Position numbers and translations under genes: made by a program. DNA of 64,000 nt from Apium graveolens (taxonomy: Eukaryota > Streptophyta > Magnoliopsida > Apiales > Apiaceae): contig NC_133653.1 of assembly GCF_009905375.1 (NCBI RefSeq), positions 99,251,261 through 99,315,260 on the forward strand, given 5' to 3'. This document shows, piece after piece, positions 1-10,755 of the stretch. How positions within the stretch are numbered: the first letter of the stretch is position 1; the number at the start of each line of letters is the position of its first letter. Below the pieces are notes generated by a model. That model ran no database searches. It worked only from the letters and a program-made list of their open reading frames with translations, and was not told the DNA's origin.

Positions 1-688
1 TCCCGTAAACTTCCTTCTGCTGAATCTGCTCCAACTCATAAGTCTTTAACACACCATAGAGCCTTTCCAAAGAAATCTCACTCAGATCTCTTGCTTCTCT
101 TATGGCAGTGATTTTATGTTCGAGATGAGTTGGCAGTGTTAAAAGGAACTTTTTGTTGACCTCCCTGATGAAATAGTATTTACCATTAATGTTCAGGTTG
201 TTGATCAATGCATTGTACCTCTCAAACACTTCAGTGATTCCTTCTCCTTGATTGGATTTAAAGTATTCATACTCAGAGGTTAGGATTTCTAACTTGTTCT
301 CCCAAACTTTCTCTGTGCCTTCATTAATAACCTCAATAGTTTCCCAGATATATTTGGAATCTTTACAGTTCATCACATGTCTATTCATCAAGGGATCAAG
401 GGAATCTACTAAAATTAATTGAAGGCTAGCATCCATGGAGGCTTCTTCTTTTTCAGCAGGAGAAAAATCCTCAGGATCTTTCACATAAGTTCTTGCTTTG
501 GTAATCACCACATCATTTTCTATTACCTCTGGTTCAATAACCATCGGAATTTTAGGACCCTTCTTTAACACTTCCAGATATTTGGAATTTGCAACTTGTA
601 AAAACAATAGCATCTTCTTCTTCCACATAACATAATTTTCTTTATCGAATAGTGGAATTTTAACGGTTCCAACTTTTTGTGTAGTCAT
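1..688 (-). CDS. gag: Element A: Sirevirus-like copia gag, partial
   Basis: The reading frame opens at an ATG (686-688) and stays open to the window edge, about 229 codons. It begins MTTQKVGTVKIPLFDKENY and contains motifs such as ILVDSLDPLMNRHV and FERYNALINNLNINGKYY, typical of the UBN2-type copia capsid that packages element RNA. The start lies about 80 bases downstream of the primer-binding site, as expected for gag. The copy in element B (11103-11741) is closely similar but carries a stop where A reads CAA. The zinc knuckle and pol lie left of the window. Lineage is inferred from similarity to B, whose pol is visible. The frame was read by eye. Confidence 0.85.
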   Translation of the reverse strand, partial: MTTQKVGTVKIPLFDKENYVMWKKKMLLFLQVANSKYLEVLKKGPKIPMVIEPEVIENDVVITKARTYVKDPEDFSPAEKEEASMDASLQLILVDSLDPLMNRHVMNCKDSKYIWETIEVINEGTEKVWENKLEILTSEYEYFKSNQGEGITEVFERYNALINNLNINGKYYFIREVNKKFLLTLPTHLEHKITAIREARDLSEISLERLYGVLKTYELEQIQQKEVYG

Positions 689-769
689 TATGAATTTTTG
701 AGTAAATAAAAATTCAAGGAGTGAAAGAAACACAAAAGTCTAGGATCTTGATTTGTACGTTAATCAGAA

Positions 770-782
770 GGCTCTGATACCA
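770..782 (-). other. Primer-binding site of element A
   Basis: On the minus strand this reads TGGTATCAGAGCC, complementary to the 3' end of plant initiator methionine tRNA, the usual copia primer. It sits two bases inside the LTR that starts at 785. This proves that the LTR is the 5' LTR of an element extending to lower coordinates. Confidence 0.9.
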
Positions 783-784
783 AT

Positions 785-2108
785 TGTTAGGTCTCAATAT
801 GTTTGTAGAAGGGGGGTTGGATACAAACAATACCGTTTAATCGAATAAAATGCGGAATAAAAAAGGTGAAACAAAATTCAAGTTAAATAAAATTATTATT
901 AAACTTGAAAGGTGTTACAACAACGGTATCGTTTACAAGGGATTAATCTCAAATCAATTATTACAAATCTAGAATAAATTCGACATGAACTTTTTCTATT
1001 TTTGCAATAAAAAGATCAAATGCTAAAAGCGATTTGAGATTAAGTTCTAGGGATTTCGATCCGCTAGATAGTTACACAAGAACAAGAAAAGTATTTCTAG
1101 TGGATTAGATTTAACAATAAATACTAGAAATAAATGATCTGTGAATTTGCAATAATTTCTCTGCAGGTTTTCTTTTTGTTCTGTGTTCTTCTGTATGATA
1201 TTCAATGCTCTGCTTTTGGAATAATCTGCTTCTGTTTGTTTAAGTAAACAAATCACTTGAATTGAACCAGTAAGACATTCGGCAAGACAATCAGAAATGA
1301 ACTAGCAAGACAATCCTTTTAACTGGTAGAACTATCGGTAGGACAATCCTTTTAACTGGTAGAACTATCGGTAGGACAATCCAGAAAGACTTGGAAAGAC
1401 TTTCGGTATGACAATCCAATTGTCATACCAGTTCAAGTTTGTTTTGCTGATTTTCTTTTTGAATATTATTCCAAAATCATTTCTGAAAAATTCATAATAT
1501 TAATTCAGAATTAATTAACTAATCAATTCAATTAATCAATAAATTAATCTTTGCAGATTTAATTTATTTTCTTAATTAAATTATATGACTTAATTAATTA
1601 ATAGAGAATTAATACCAATCTTGAGCAGCAACCATTCTTCTGAAAACCTTCTGAAAATCACTGTCAATTACGAATCTATTCCACCACTTCAATGTTGACA
1701 CTCAATGTACTGTCTGGTTCATGAGTGACTAACTTTCGTGACGTTTCTTCATGACTTGACCTTGATACTCTTGATTTTCTTCAGACTAGATCCTTGTAAT
1801 TAATTGATACCCTGACGAGATCTCTGTCACTTGACTAAATCCACAATCTTGATTTATATCACTGAGGCTTGATCAATTTCTTGAACTTCTTCCAGTGAAT
1901 TAAGTCATCAAGTCTGTAGAAGAACAATGTTACTTAATCCTTTGACATATGTTACTCTGAGAGATCTCTCTGACAATAGAACCACTATTTACTTGTTACA
2001 TCCTTATTTGAGTTGAGTTAAATCCTCGAATAAACAAATAGGCTATGACATATGTCTTTCAGAGTTAAATCCTCGAATAAACAAATAGGCTTTGACATAT
2101 GTCTTTCA
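785..2108 (-). repeat. LTR shared by elements A (5') and B (3')
   Basis: The repeat starts TGTTAGG and ends TTTCA on the plus strand. It is about 1.32 kb and matches the solo LTR at 12823-14098 (1,276 bp). A primer-binding site lies at its low edge and a polypurine tract at its high edge, so it closes two elements lying head to tail. It holds a 33-bp tandem repeat (1311-1343, 1344-1376) and a short hairpin (1405-1429) built on the GGTATGACAAT motif. A 47-bp tandem duplication (2015-2061, 2062-2108) explains nearly all its extra length over the solo copy. The TATAAAA seen in the solo LTR is not recognisable here. Confidence 0.88.
2015..2108. repeat. 47-bp tandem duplication at the LTR edge
   Basis: Two almost identical 47-bp units lie at 2015-2061 and 2062-2108, each ending in the LTR terminus TTTCA. 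The solo LTR has one unit. Either unit end could act as the LTR boundary. The polypurine tract adjoins the outer one. Confidence 0.85.
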
Positions 2109-2118
2109 ATCTTCCCCT
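2109..2118 (-). other. Polypurine tract of element B
   Basis: On the minus strand this reads AGGGGAAGAT directly before the TG of the LTR, the normal position of the plus-strand DNA primer. The 250 bases between it and the end of the extra ORF at 2369 show no gene. Confidence 0.75.
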
Positions 2119-2368
2119 ATTTGTTTGTTAGACAATAACAACAAATACCTAGAGGATAACTCAACTAACAAATAAGAAAAAGATATAAACAATAATGCAA
2201 AGTAAATAGCAGAAAAGTTCTGGATTATATTTAACATTTTCCAGATTCCAAAAGAAATTTACAAGTGAATACAAGATAGATGTTCCTCTAGACTAAACAT
2301 ATGACTACATTTGTCTATCTTGATTGATAAAGCTCTAAGCATATTACATTAAGTTGAGCTAATTGAAT

Positions 2369-4003
2369 TCAGTTGTCTTCCCTTCCGAATTGACCTTCTT
2401 CCAAATCTTGAAGCAGCTCCTTGTCAAAGACACGATCCTTTTCTGAAGTGAAGCTGGTTGGTCTAACTGGTTGAACTCCACCTGACTTCAGCTTATTCTT
2501 AAACTGATTATACCTTTTAATGTTCTTTTCACAATATTCTTGAATCAGATTAGCAGCTTTAGTTTTCAACTCAGATGAGTATCCAGCAGTTCTAAATTGA
2601 TGTTCCGTCCAGAATAGATGCTTAGCAGAGTAGTCTTTAAGAGATTGTGAATCGAGCTGGCAGATTTGAAGACAGTCTGACTTAAAGAATCTTACTTGAA
2701 AGGGCAAGTTGACCACTTGAGGACTAGCCCTATTAGCAAACTCTTTTAGCCTTTCACGAAGGACTTCATTCAATTCTGAGCTTCTTTTGACTTTGTTGAG
2801 AAAAATCCAAATCTCTGATAAAGAACGATTCTCAAACAGATGAAGTGATACCTTGAAAGATCCTTCACTCTGACAATATACAAATATGCTCATTTCATTT
2901 AGAGATATGTCAAAAGCAGTTGTGATCCTTGAGATTTCAGTCTTGATAGCACTCATGTACACGTCATTGTTTGTATTTGAAATTTCCAGCCTGTCTAGAA
3001 GATGTAGAAACTCCCTATCATTGTTTGTACTCAGTTGAGGTATATCAATAACTCTTCTTGCTTCATCTCATTTTTCACCAATCTTTAGTTTGACATTTCT
3101 TCTTCTTTCTTTAGCTTTAATGTCATGAAGACGTTGCTTTCCAAGAGTTTCTGTTCGTTGGATGTCTTTCCTCATGTCAATGATCTGAGATATCTTTTTA
3201 AGTTTAGCTTCTTTTCTCTTCAACTCTGACTGTTGCTACTGGAACTCTTTCTCAAAAACAGGATCCACTTGAGCTTCCTCCTCCCATTCTTCAAAATTAC
3301 TTTCCTCCTCAGCTTCAAAAAAACCATCTTTATCTTCCAAGACTGGTTCAGTGGGAACGTCAAAAATATCAAAGTTATCTTGTTCTCCACTATAGTAGAT
3401 ATCATCAGCCTTCCTTGTGTCTCCAGCAGAAGAATCTTTTTCTTTACCCTTTCCACTTCTCCTTTGCTTCTCCCCCTTAGTTGAGGAATCCTCTACTGAT
3501 TTTCCTTTAGACCCTCCCTGACCTCCATTACCTCCAGAGCCTGAGCCTCCACCAGACGGCCCTTCAAAGAAAGTCCTTTGTTCTTCATTAGGGCAGTGAG
3601 AATTTTTTATCATGAAATACAAGTGCTTCATCCCTTCATTGAGATGTTCCATGCCCTTTTCTATCTTCACGAATCTGGAAGAGTGCAGTAAATGATTCAT
3701 TTCAACCAGGTCTTCAAGAGAATTCATTCTAGTATGGAGAGAGCAGAAGTTTGCAATATCGTCGATTGATAAAGTTGGAGATTCCTGAATAGAATTAAGC
3801 TTTTTTATCATAGTGGCCTTCAAATCTGAGATATCATTTCTGATTAATGCCAGCTGATTGTTGACAGATGTGGAAGAAGAAGACCGTTCAACCACTTGTG
3901 CTTTGAATGTTTGAGCCTCAGCCTGACTTTTAGCAAGTTGTTCTTTTAGAGAAGCAATTTGAGCTAACAGATTTTCAGTGTTTGTGTCTGTGTGTGCGCT
4001 CAC
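2369..4003 (-). pseudogene. Element B extra ORF, C-terminal part
   Basis: Two long open stretches (4003-3236 and 2962-2369) share one frame and are separated by a few stops. The first half has heptad-like, coiled-coil-type sequence (QIASLKEQLAKSQAEAQTFK), then a Gly/Ser-rich linker and a Lys/Glu-rich acidic region. The end, down to 2369, is mixed and soluble-looking, with no transmembrane stretch. It overlaps the preceding piece by four bases with a frame change and has no ATG of its own at 4003 (the codon is GTG), so it reads as a broken continuation. Extra ORFs at this position are called envelope-like in Sireviruses, but nothing here looks like a membrane glycoprotein. Function unknown. 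Confidence 0.65.
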
Positions 4004-4728
4004 CTGAATATCTCTCCTTTTGGTTCACTCAACTCACGTGTTTGTGTTTCTCTCAATATAAGTGCTCGTGAGGAACTATCCTGTAGCTGGTCTTCTGTAC
4101 CTGCAATTAAAATCACCCTAGCCTCTTCAAGAGAGGTCAGTGGCGATGCAATGGGAATTCGCGAGACCCGATCCTCAGTCAAACCTATCTTTTCATGTGA
4201 AATAGATGTCTGAATTGCTTCAGGGATAGATTGACCGAGTTGCCCTCCACTTACTCCAGATAAATCTGCGAGTGGAGAATCCCGTGAGGGAGCCAGAGGT
4301 GTTGGATCTGGGAGGGGAGAAAATGATTCTATTAGAGGTGGCTGAGAGTCAGATTTTCCCTCTGAAGCATGTGACTGCTCTTCTGCCGTAACTATGGTAG
4401 GCACTGTAACCAACTCAATGTGCACTCCTCTCTCTGTGTCCTGAGTATCATCTATTGGTCTGTATGCTTCCATTGTGAGTAATGGAAGTGTGCTTGACTC
4501 AGTACAAGATGCCATGGCCCTATGGCGAATTTCAATAGATTCATCCTGTTGAGAGAATGTCTCTAGTAACTGTTCATTGGTCATTTTAAAGTCCATGTCC
4601 TGTTGGGAGGACAAGGATGGGCTTTTAGATGCCTCAGTAAGTGTTCTTCTTTTCTTGGGAGGAGGCAGAGCTGAGGGTTCATTCACTTCCAGAAACACAC
4701 TACGTCCTACTAACCTTCTCGGTAACAT
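4000..4728 (-). pseudogene. Element B extra ORF, Ser/Pro/Thr-rich middle
   Basis: A 242-codon open stretch in the same frame as the preceding piece (4798-5424), separated from it by an in-frame TAG. It has a basic patch (PPPKKRRTLTE) resembling a nuclear localisation signal, then long low-complexity stretches rich in Ser, Pro, Thr, Glu and Gln. No catalytic motif is visible. It is most likely the disordered linker between the folded N-terminal domain and the coiled-coil region of one large protein. Confidence 0.6.
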
Positions 4729-4797
4729 TTTAGACAGTGGGGGAGAGTTTGGGACAGGTTGTGACTCTGCGTTTGGCTCTATGACCTGGGATTGAAG

Positions 4798-5774
4798 CTA
4801 CGGTTCTACAACTTCATGGTCAGCCCTATCAACCACTGGGGGTCTTTCAACAGAAATAGGAATAATTTGAGAGTGAGGAATTATTACCTGCAGTGGAAGA
4901 GCATAAGATATTTGTGCCTGGGTGGCTTGAACTACTGGAGGTTGAGCTTGCTGTTCATGACCGGGAAGATTGAAAATTGGTAAAGGAATGAAAGTGACCA
5001 TGAAAGCAGATACAAGTACTGGAACTTGCATGAATTTGAAGGTTGTGTCTTGGCGTGTGTAGATCTTTTTGCTTACCAGAGGGGGTTCAGCTACTGATGA
5101 GTTAGCAAAAAAAGCCTTATGCTCAGGTGTGAGAAGATGTTTTGCTATAAGCATAAGAAAATGAGCGTAGTAGCATGAAACCCTACGATTCGTAGAATGA
5201 TCACGCAAAGCTGTAGTGAGACGTCTCAGAAGAATGGGTAAAAGTAGTTTGCCAAAATTGATCCTTTGATTGAAAACAACCGCAAGACCAATATACTGCA
5301 GAGTGGAAGTGATGTTGTGAAAGTTGGATTTAGTGCAGTTGGCAAACACTTTGGAAAGTGTATCGAAGAAAATATCCCATTCAGAAACCAAATTGGATTT
5401 AGAAAGCTTGGTTAAATTAATCACCCCTGATAGTGAATGGCATGGAAAAAGTTTGAGATCTCATTTTCAGAGGGTAAATTACAGAAATTGTCCATTGGAA
5501 AATTTAACGCTCGATTGATGACTGTTTCATCAACTACATACTGTGTGTTTTCCATGGTGAATGAAAAAGATTTAGAATAATCGGCCACAGTAGAGGTTGT
5601 GCAAATCAGTCTAAGCAGATTGACATTTAATAGCACATTTGATTTAATAGTAGAGCTTACAATCGAATGGTCATTTAAAAATCTAATCCACAACTTAAAT
5701 TTTTCCACATCACACTTTTCTGGATTAAAATAACCAACATGATTATGCGAGACAATTTTGAAATTGAGAGCCAT
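4798..5774 (-). pseudogene. Element B extra ORF, N-terminal domain
   Basis: The likely start is the ATG at 5772-5774 (MALNFKIVSHNHVGYFN); an upstream in-frame ATG at 5795 is less typical. One frameshift near 5424 splits it into 5774-5421 and 5424-4798. The text (YVVDETVINRALNFP, then LTTALRDHSTNRRVSCYYAHF) resembles the domain annotated as a putative plant transposon protein, common in extra ORFs of plant LTR elements. The end is rich in Pro and Gln. There is no signal peptide. It lies about 1.1 kb beyond the pol stop, so it is unlikely to be made by simple stop-codon readthrough as proposed for soybean SIRE1. Confidence 0.68.
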
Positions 5775-6196
5775 TAAAAAAATAATAAAACACACACTTT
5801 CAGAATTTTAAGAATTAAATTAAGAAAATTTGAATTTAAAAAAAATAATAATTCAAATTAATTCAATTATATCCGAAAAATTTGGAAAGAAATTTATCTC
5901 GTTAATGTTCTTAACTCACAAAAGCAGATCTGCAAACTCACAAGACACAAAACCAAATTGAAATACCAAAAAAAAACTGATTTTGGAAAGAAAAAAAACG
6001 AAGTGAAATAGTTAAAAAAATGGGCAGCACTTCCTCACTGTATGTATACACACGAATATGTATATATAACAGTTAAGTGTGCTGAGTAAAAACTCGAGCA
6101 AGAACAATGGTGACTGTTGATTTGATCGAAGAGAGAGAGAAAGAAACAGCGGTTAGAAGAAAGAAAGAAAAAAACAGTGATGAAATGATTTTAAAA

Positions 6197-6204
6197 CTAT
6201 ATAC
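6197..6204 (-). promoter_or_regulatory. Candidate TATA box before the extra ORF
   Basis: The minus strand reads GTATATAG, about 20 bases past the last hairpin of the array (6224-6590) in the direction of transcription. Next comes a pyrimidine-rich stretch (about 6190-6110) like a plant Y-patch, then a second TATATATA at 6061-6068. The extra ORF starts at 5774. Spacing and order mirror element D and the solo LTR. Inferred, not proven. Confidence 0.4.
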
Positions 6205-6223
6205 AAAAGCTTAAGTACTACAA

Positions 6224-6590
6224 CTGGTATGACAATCCGGGATTGTCATACCGATTGTCATACCAGGAAAACGGTTGGATTTAAAAGGAAAATAAAAATA
6301 ACTGGTATGACAATCTGATAGTCATACCGATTGTCATACCAGTATAAAATATCATGAATTATAACAGAATAAACTAGAAAGACAATCGATAGTTATACCG
6401 ATTGTCATTCTAGTACAAAAATAACAAAAATATATATATAATATAAGTTTTATAACTGGCAAGACTATTGATAGTCATACCGATTGTCTTGCCAGTATAA
6501 AACTAAACTGAAAAATTAAATTAAACACATATACACTGGAATGACTTTCAGCAAGACAATTTCAATAGTCTTGCCGATTGTCATTGCAGT
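6224..6590. repeat. Array of five related hairpins between pol and the extra ORF
   Basis: Five inverted repeats lie at 6224-6266, 6301-6343, 6373-6414, 6455-6496 and 6535-6590, starting 72 to 82 bases apart. Each has outer arms of about 14 bases, for example CTGGTATGACAATC pairing with GATTGTCATACCAG. Arm sequence varies between copies, yet pairing is kept or nearly kept: TATGAC/GTCATA in the first two, CAAGAC/GTCTTG in the fourth. Copies 3, 4 and 5 have about one mismatch each. The spacers are AT-rich. The same motif occurs in the family's LTRs. No protein is encoded here. Confidence 0.85.
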
Positions 6591-6918
6591 TATAAAATAT
6601 TTTAAACAGAATTTACACTTATATAATATATTTACAAAATTAAAATATACAGAAATAATTATATTTTATTCCAAAAACAGATTTCTGTTGAATTTTAGCA
6701 AATAAAATTCATAGAAATTTTTTTTTAGAGAAAATAAACTATTCCGAGATATTAAAATTAACAAGTAGAATAAATAAAGAAGATAAGATAATAACAATTA
6801 CATAGAATTAAGCAAGAAATATTGTAAATATGATAAAATAAATTTGCAAATGAATTTTTCATTCATGAAAAATTCATTTGTAAATTCATTCAAGAACAGA
6901 TCTCAGATATTAACTAGT

Positions 6919-7296
6919 TTAATCACTAAAGCTATTCAACATACCCAATTTACCAACTAATCTGGTAAATGTGGATTCATCAAGTGGTTTAGTGAAAATA
7001 TCTGCTATTTGTTCTTCTGTTGGAACAAAAAATAGTTCAACACTACCATTCATGACGTGCTCTCTAATAAAATGATACCTAATGTCAATGTGCTTGGTCC
7101 TTGTGTGCTGCACAAGGTTTTTGGTGATGGCTATTGTACTTGTATTGTCACATAGAATAGGGATTTTGTTCAATACAGAGCCATAGTCCCGTAGCTGATT
7201 CCTAATCCACAAGATCCGAGCACAGCAGCTTCCAGCAGCAATATATTCAGCCTCGGCCGTTAAATTGGAAACTGTTTGCTGTTCTTGCTGTACCAT
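6919..7296 (-). pseudogene. pol: Element B pol: RNase H domain and pol C-terminus
   Basis: About 125 codons of copia-type RNase H, which removes the RNA strand during reverse transcription. Visible motifs are TAEAEYIAAGSCCARILW, ILCDNTSTIAI and RTKHIDIRYHFIREH. The tail IADIFTKPLDESTF is the usual copia pol end. It is in a different frame from the RT piece (7260-8279), so one frameshift lies near 7290. The first ~25 residues are read through that junction and are unreliable. Confidence 0.88.
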
Positions 7297-8279
7297 GAGA
7301 CTAGTCTGCTACCTAGGAATTGACAACTCTCTGAGGTGCTTTTCCTATCAACAACACTTCCTGCGTAATCTGAATCTGTATATCCAACAAGGTTAAAACC
7401 AGATTTTTTAGGGTACCAAATACCAAGATTTGGTGTTCCCTTAAGATATCTCAAGATTCGTTTAACAGCAACGAGATGAATATCTCTAGGATCCGCTTGG
7501 AACCTTGCACATAAGCATGTAGCATACATAATATCTGGTCTACTTGCAGTAAGATAGAGTAACGAGCCAATCATACCTCTGTAGCTTGTGACATCTACCT
7601 TAATGGAGTTTTCACATGGTCCAAGCTTGACAGCTGTAGTTGACGGAGTCCTTGCTGATGCAGAATCCTCTAGATTGTACTTTTTGAGGAGTTCCTTGAG
7701 ATACTTGGATTGACAAATAAAAGTTCCATCTAACCTTTGATTTACTTGTAATCCAAGAAAGAACTTCAGCTCTCCCATTATGCTCATTTCAAATTTGATG
7801 TGCATTAACTTAGCAAATCTCTTACAGAGATTATCATTAGTAGACCCAAATATTATATCATCCACATAGACTTGGACTAAAATAGTATCATTCTTATGCT
7901 TTTTAAAAAAGAGAGTTTTGTCTATGACACCTCTAATAAAGCTATTTTCAATAAGAAATTCAGAGAGAGTGTCATACCATTTTCTCGGAAACTGTTTGAG
8001 ACCATAGATAGCCTTGAAAAGAAAGTAGACAAAATCCAAATGATCTGGATCTTCAAAACCAGGAGGTTGCTCTACATACACCACTTCATCCAGCTTTCCA
8101 TTCAGAAAGGCACTCTTGACATCCAATTGATAAACTTTAAAGTTCGAGAATACTGTGAATGCCAGAAATATCCTGATGGCCTCTAGTCTAGCTACTGGAG
8201 CAAAGGTTTCATCATAATCAATGCCTTCAGCTTGAGAATACCCTTTAGCTACCAGTCTTGCTTTGTTTCTTGTAACCAC
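7260..8279 (-). pseudogene. pol: Element B pol: reverse transcriptase
   Basis: A 339-codon open stretch. It begins inside the domain ([20 protein letters not shown]), with the first catalytic Asp in [11 protein letters not shown] near residue 53 and the intact YVDD box at residues 138-141. The connection to RNase H ([32 protein letters not shown]) follows. Upstream, two in-frame stops near 8358 separate it from the linker at 8364-8936, so the start is not a true start. Sequence style matches the SIRE/Maximus (Sirevirus) lineage. The active-site residues survive but the polyprotein is broken. Confidence 0.9.
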
Positions 8280-8363
8280 ACCATCTTCATCTAGTTTATT
8301 CCTGAATACCCACCGAGTACCAACAACTTTCTTGTGTGTAGATCTAGGTACCAGTTTCTAGAA

Positions 8364-8936
8364 TTATTGATGTTCAAACTGATTGAGTTCATCTTGCATA
8401 GGAATCACCCAATCTGGATCAGTCAGCGCTTCTTCAATCTTGTTAGGTTCCATCTCAGAAAGAAATCCTGAGAACAGACATTCATTTTGAGTAGCACGTC
8501 TAGTTCTGACTCCAACATCTGGATCACCAATAATCAATTCAAAAGGATGAGCTTTATTCCAGACAGTCTGTCTTGGAAGATTTGATCTTGATGATTCGCC
8601 TTGAAATTCATTGGGATGTTGTGTCCTACTAGTTGATCCTTCAGCATCTCCCCCTGAGTTGTTGCCAGGTTGACTTGATGATTCTTCGTCAGTAGCAGTG
8701 CTATCTCCATTGTTGTCAATGTTTCCATCACCATTACCTTGAGTATCATCATGATTAACAGGTTCTTCACCAGCAACAACCTCAGGTTCTTGATCATATT
8801 CTGATTCTGAATCTGACATATCATCAAACTTCAGTCTCTCAGAAGGATCTTCAGTTTGGATACTAGGGAGTTTAGTGTCATCAAATGTAACATTGACACT
8901 TTTAGTTACTTTGTGTTGATCAATGATATACACCAT
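8364..8936 (-). pseudogene. pol: Element B pol: integrase-RT linker
   Basis: A 190-codon open stretch in the integrase and RT frame. It holds the variable acidic region between the integrase C-terminus and RT (Asp, Glu, Ser and Asn rich) and ends with the conserved PDWVIPMQDELNQFEHQ motif that begins copia RT. In-frame stops flank it on both sides (near 9010 and 8360). Element D has the equivalent at 23815-24294. Confidence 0.8.
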
Positions 8937-9014
8937 GTATGATCTTCTTCCATATCCAATAAAAATACCCTCATATGCCTTTGCCTCGAATTTACCACGA
9001 CGATCCTCTCCATC

Positions 9015-9935
9015 CTAGAGCACGAAGCATCTCGCACCAAATACATGAAAGTATTTGATAGAAGGTTTATGTTCATTCATAATCTCATAAGGAGTTTTCA
9101 TGAAGTCTTTGTTGATTAGAGTTCGATTCTGAGTATAACATGCAGTATTGATAGCTTCAGCCCAAAAGTACACTGGAAGACCTGATTCACTTAACACAGT
9201 TCTTGCAGCTTCAATAAATGTACGATTCTTCCTTTCTACAACTCCATATTGCTGAGGGGTTCTAGGAGCTGAAAATTGTCTGGTAATCCCTTTGTCTGTA
9301 CAGAATCCATTGAGAAGTGAATTCTTGAATTCTGTTCCATTATCTAACCTTATTGCTCTAACAGGGACATTAGAATCTAACTCGATCAACTTGATATGAT
9401 CAATCACAACTTGTGGTGTTTCATCCTTAGAGTGAAGGAATAACACCCACGTATACTTGGAATAGTCATCAACTATCACAAGACAGTAACACTTCTTTGA
9501 CATTGAAAGAACATTAACTGGTCCAAACAAATCCATGTGCAATAATTGAAGAACACCAGTTATGGAGGATGTGTCAGTGCCTTTGTGACTTGCTTTCTTT
9601 GACTTTCCTTTTTGGCAAGCCTGACACAGTCCTTCTGGGGAGAATTCCAGCTGAGGCAGACCTCTGACCAGTTCGCTCTTGACAAGAGAATTCATTGATT
9701 TGAAATTGAGATGGGAAAGTCTCTTGTGCCATAGCCAACTCTCATCTAAAGATGCCTTAGCATAGAAATAATTGACTTCAAGATTGTTTCCAGAGTTCAT
9801 GTCAGCTACGAACAGATTTCCTTTCCGGATTCCCATCAAGGAGGGTTTTTCACTTTTCTTGTGCAGAGTCTGACACTTCAGCTTGTCGAATAAAACATTG
9901 TAGCCGTTGTCACAGAACTGACTAATACTAAGCAA
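9015..9935 (-). pseudogene. pol: Element B pol: integrase
   Basis: A 306-codon stretch. It has the zinc-binding residues (H70, H75, C104, C107) of the GAG-pre-integrase region, then the catalytic core: D135 in LLHMDLFGPV, D198 in RLDNGTEF and E234 in GVVERKNRT, a normal D,D(35)E spacing. The usual Asn before GVVER is Tyr here. It is open to 9015, where an in-frame stop follows GARCFVL. Another in-frame stop separates it from protease. The enzyme would insert element DNA into chromosomes. Confidence 0.9.
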
Positions 9936-9947
9936 ATTGTGTTCCAG

Positions 9948-10160
9948 TCATTGCACAACATACATATTTTCAATGATAACATTACCAGCTTGCAAACAGC
10001 CATATCCCTCAGTTAGACCTTTGCTGTTATCTCCCAAGGTAACCACTGGGCCAGCTTTCTCAACCAAATTTGATAGCAGGGCTCTATCTCCGGTCATATG
10101 TCTTGACGATCCGCTGTCAAGAATCCACACTACCGGTTCCACCTGTTTAATGCCCTGCAA
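9948..10160 (-). pseudogene. pol: Element B pol: aspartic protease
   Basis: A 70-codon stretch with the copia protease signature DSGSSRHMTGD near residue 15, followed by VVTLGDNSKG. It is in frame with integrase but cut from it by one TGA. It would process the Gag-Pol polyprotein. It lies just after the gag stop and in another frame, which may be decay or an original gag-pol frame change. Confidence 0.85.
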
Positions 10161-10170
10161 TACAAATGGA

Positions 10171-10755
10171 TTAGACCTTCTTCAGAACCCAAACTTGGTT
10201 GGGTCCGGCATACTTGTAGAATTGGCCTTTATCAGGCAAAACAACATTCTTAACTTTTATGTTCTCAACTTTCTCAACGACTGGACATTTGACCTTGTAA
10301 ACAGTCTTGACAAATTTCTGTTTAGGCTTAGGCACAAATGTCTCCTTTCTAGCTTTAGGAGGACTAGCAGTCGACCTATTATGCTTCTTATTATTCACAT
10401 GCTGACGAGGAGTAGTCTTATCAGTAGAAACGTGCTTACCATTAAAATAGGCAACCATCAAATTAAAAGCACAAGACATGCAATTAGAAACACCACATAC
10501 TTTATGAGAGGAATTAGCAATAGGCAAATTATGCATGGTAGGCATGGCATTTTTGTTATCCAACTTAGGTGTGTCCGAGTTAGCCTTAGTTGCTTTCACA
10601 ACTTTGACTGGAACTTTCGAGACACTTGACTTGGAAACAACCTTCTCATTAGCAAGATCTTCAGCACGTATTTCTTCTTGAATAATAAAGGAGGTCTCAT
10701 CAAATGGTTCAGCAATTGATTTTTTATAGAGGGGTTTATCAACACCCTTAAGCAC
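10171..10755 (-). pseudogene. gag: Element B gag, nucleocapsid side
   Basis: A 194-codon Lys-rich stretch ending with GQFYKYAGPNQVWVLKKV and a stop just before protease. A Cys cluster (CGVSNCMSC) marks the zinc-knuckle position but lacks a clean CX2CX4HX4C. Between here and 11100 the frame is broken, though a coiled-coil-like text can still be read. It is out of frame with both the capsid piece and protease. Confidence 0.7.

Noticed and set aside
3233..3484. A plus-strand Phe/Leu-rich ORF suggesting a membrane protein
   Set aside because: It is the antisense of Lys/Glu-rich coding sequence in the extra ORF of B, which produces Phe/Leu runs automatically.
9937..10629. A 230-codon plus-strand ORF
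   Set aside because: It lies opposite the protease and gag of element B, which have recognisable motifs on the minus strand. Its own translation shows no domain.
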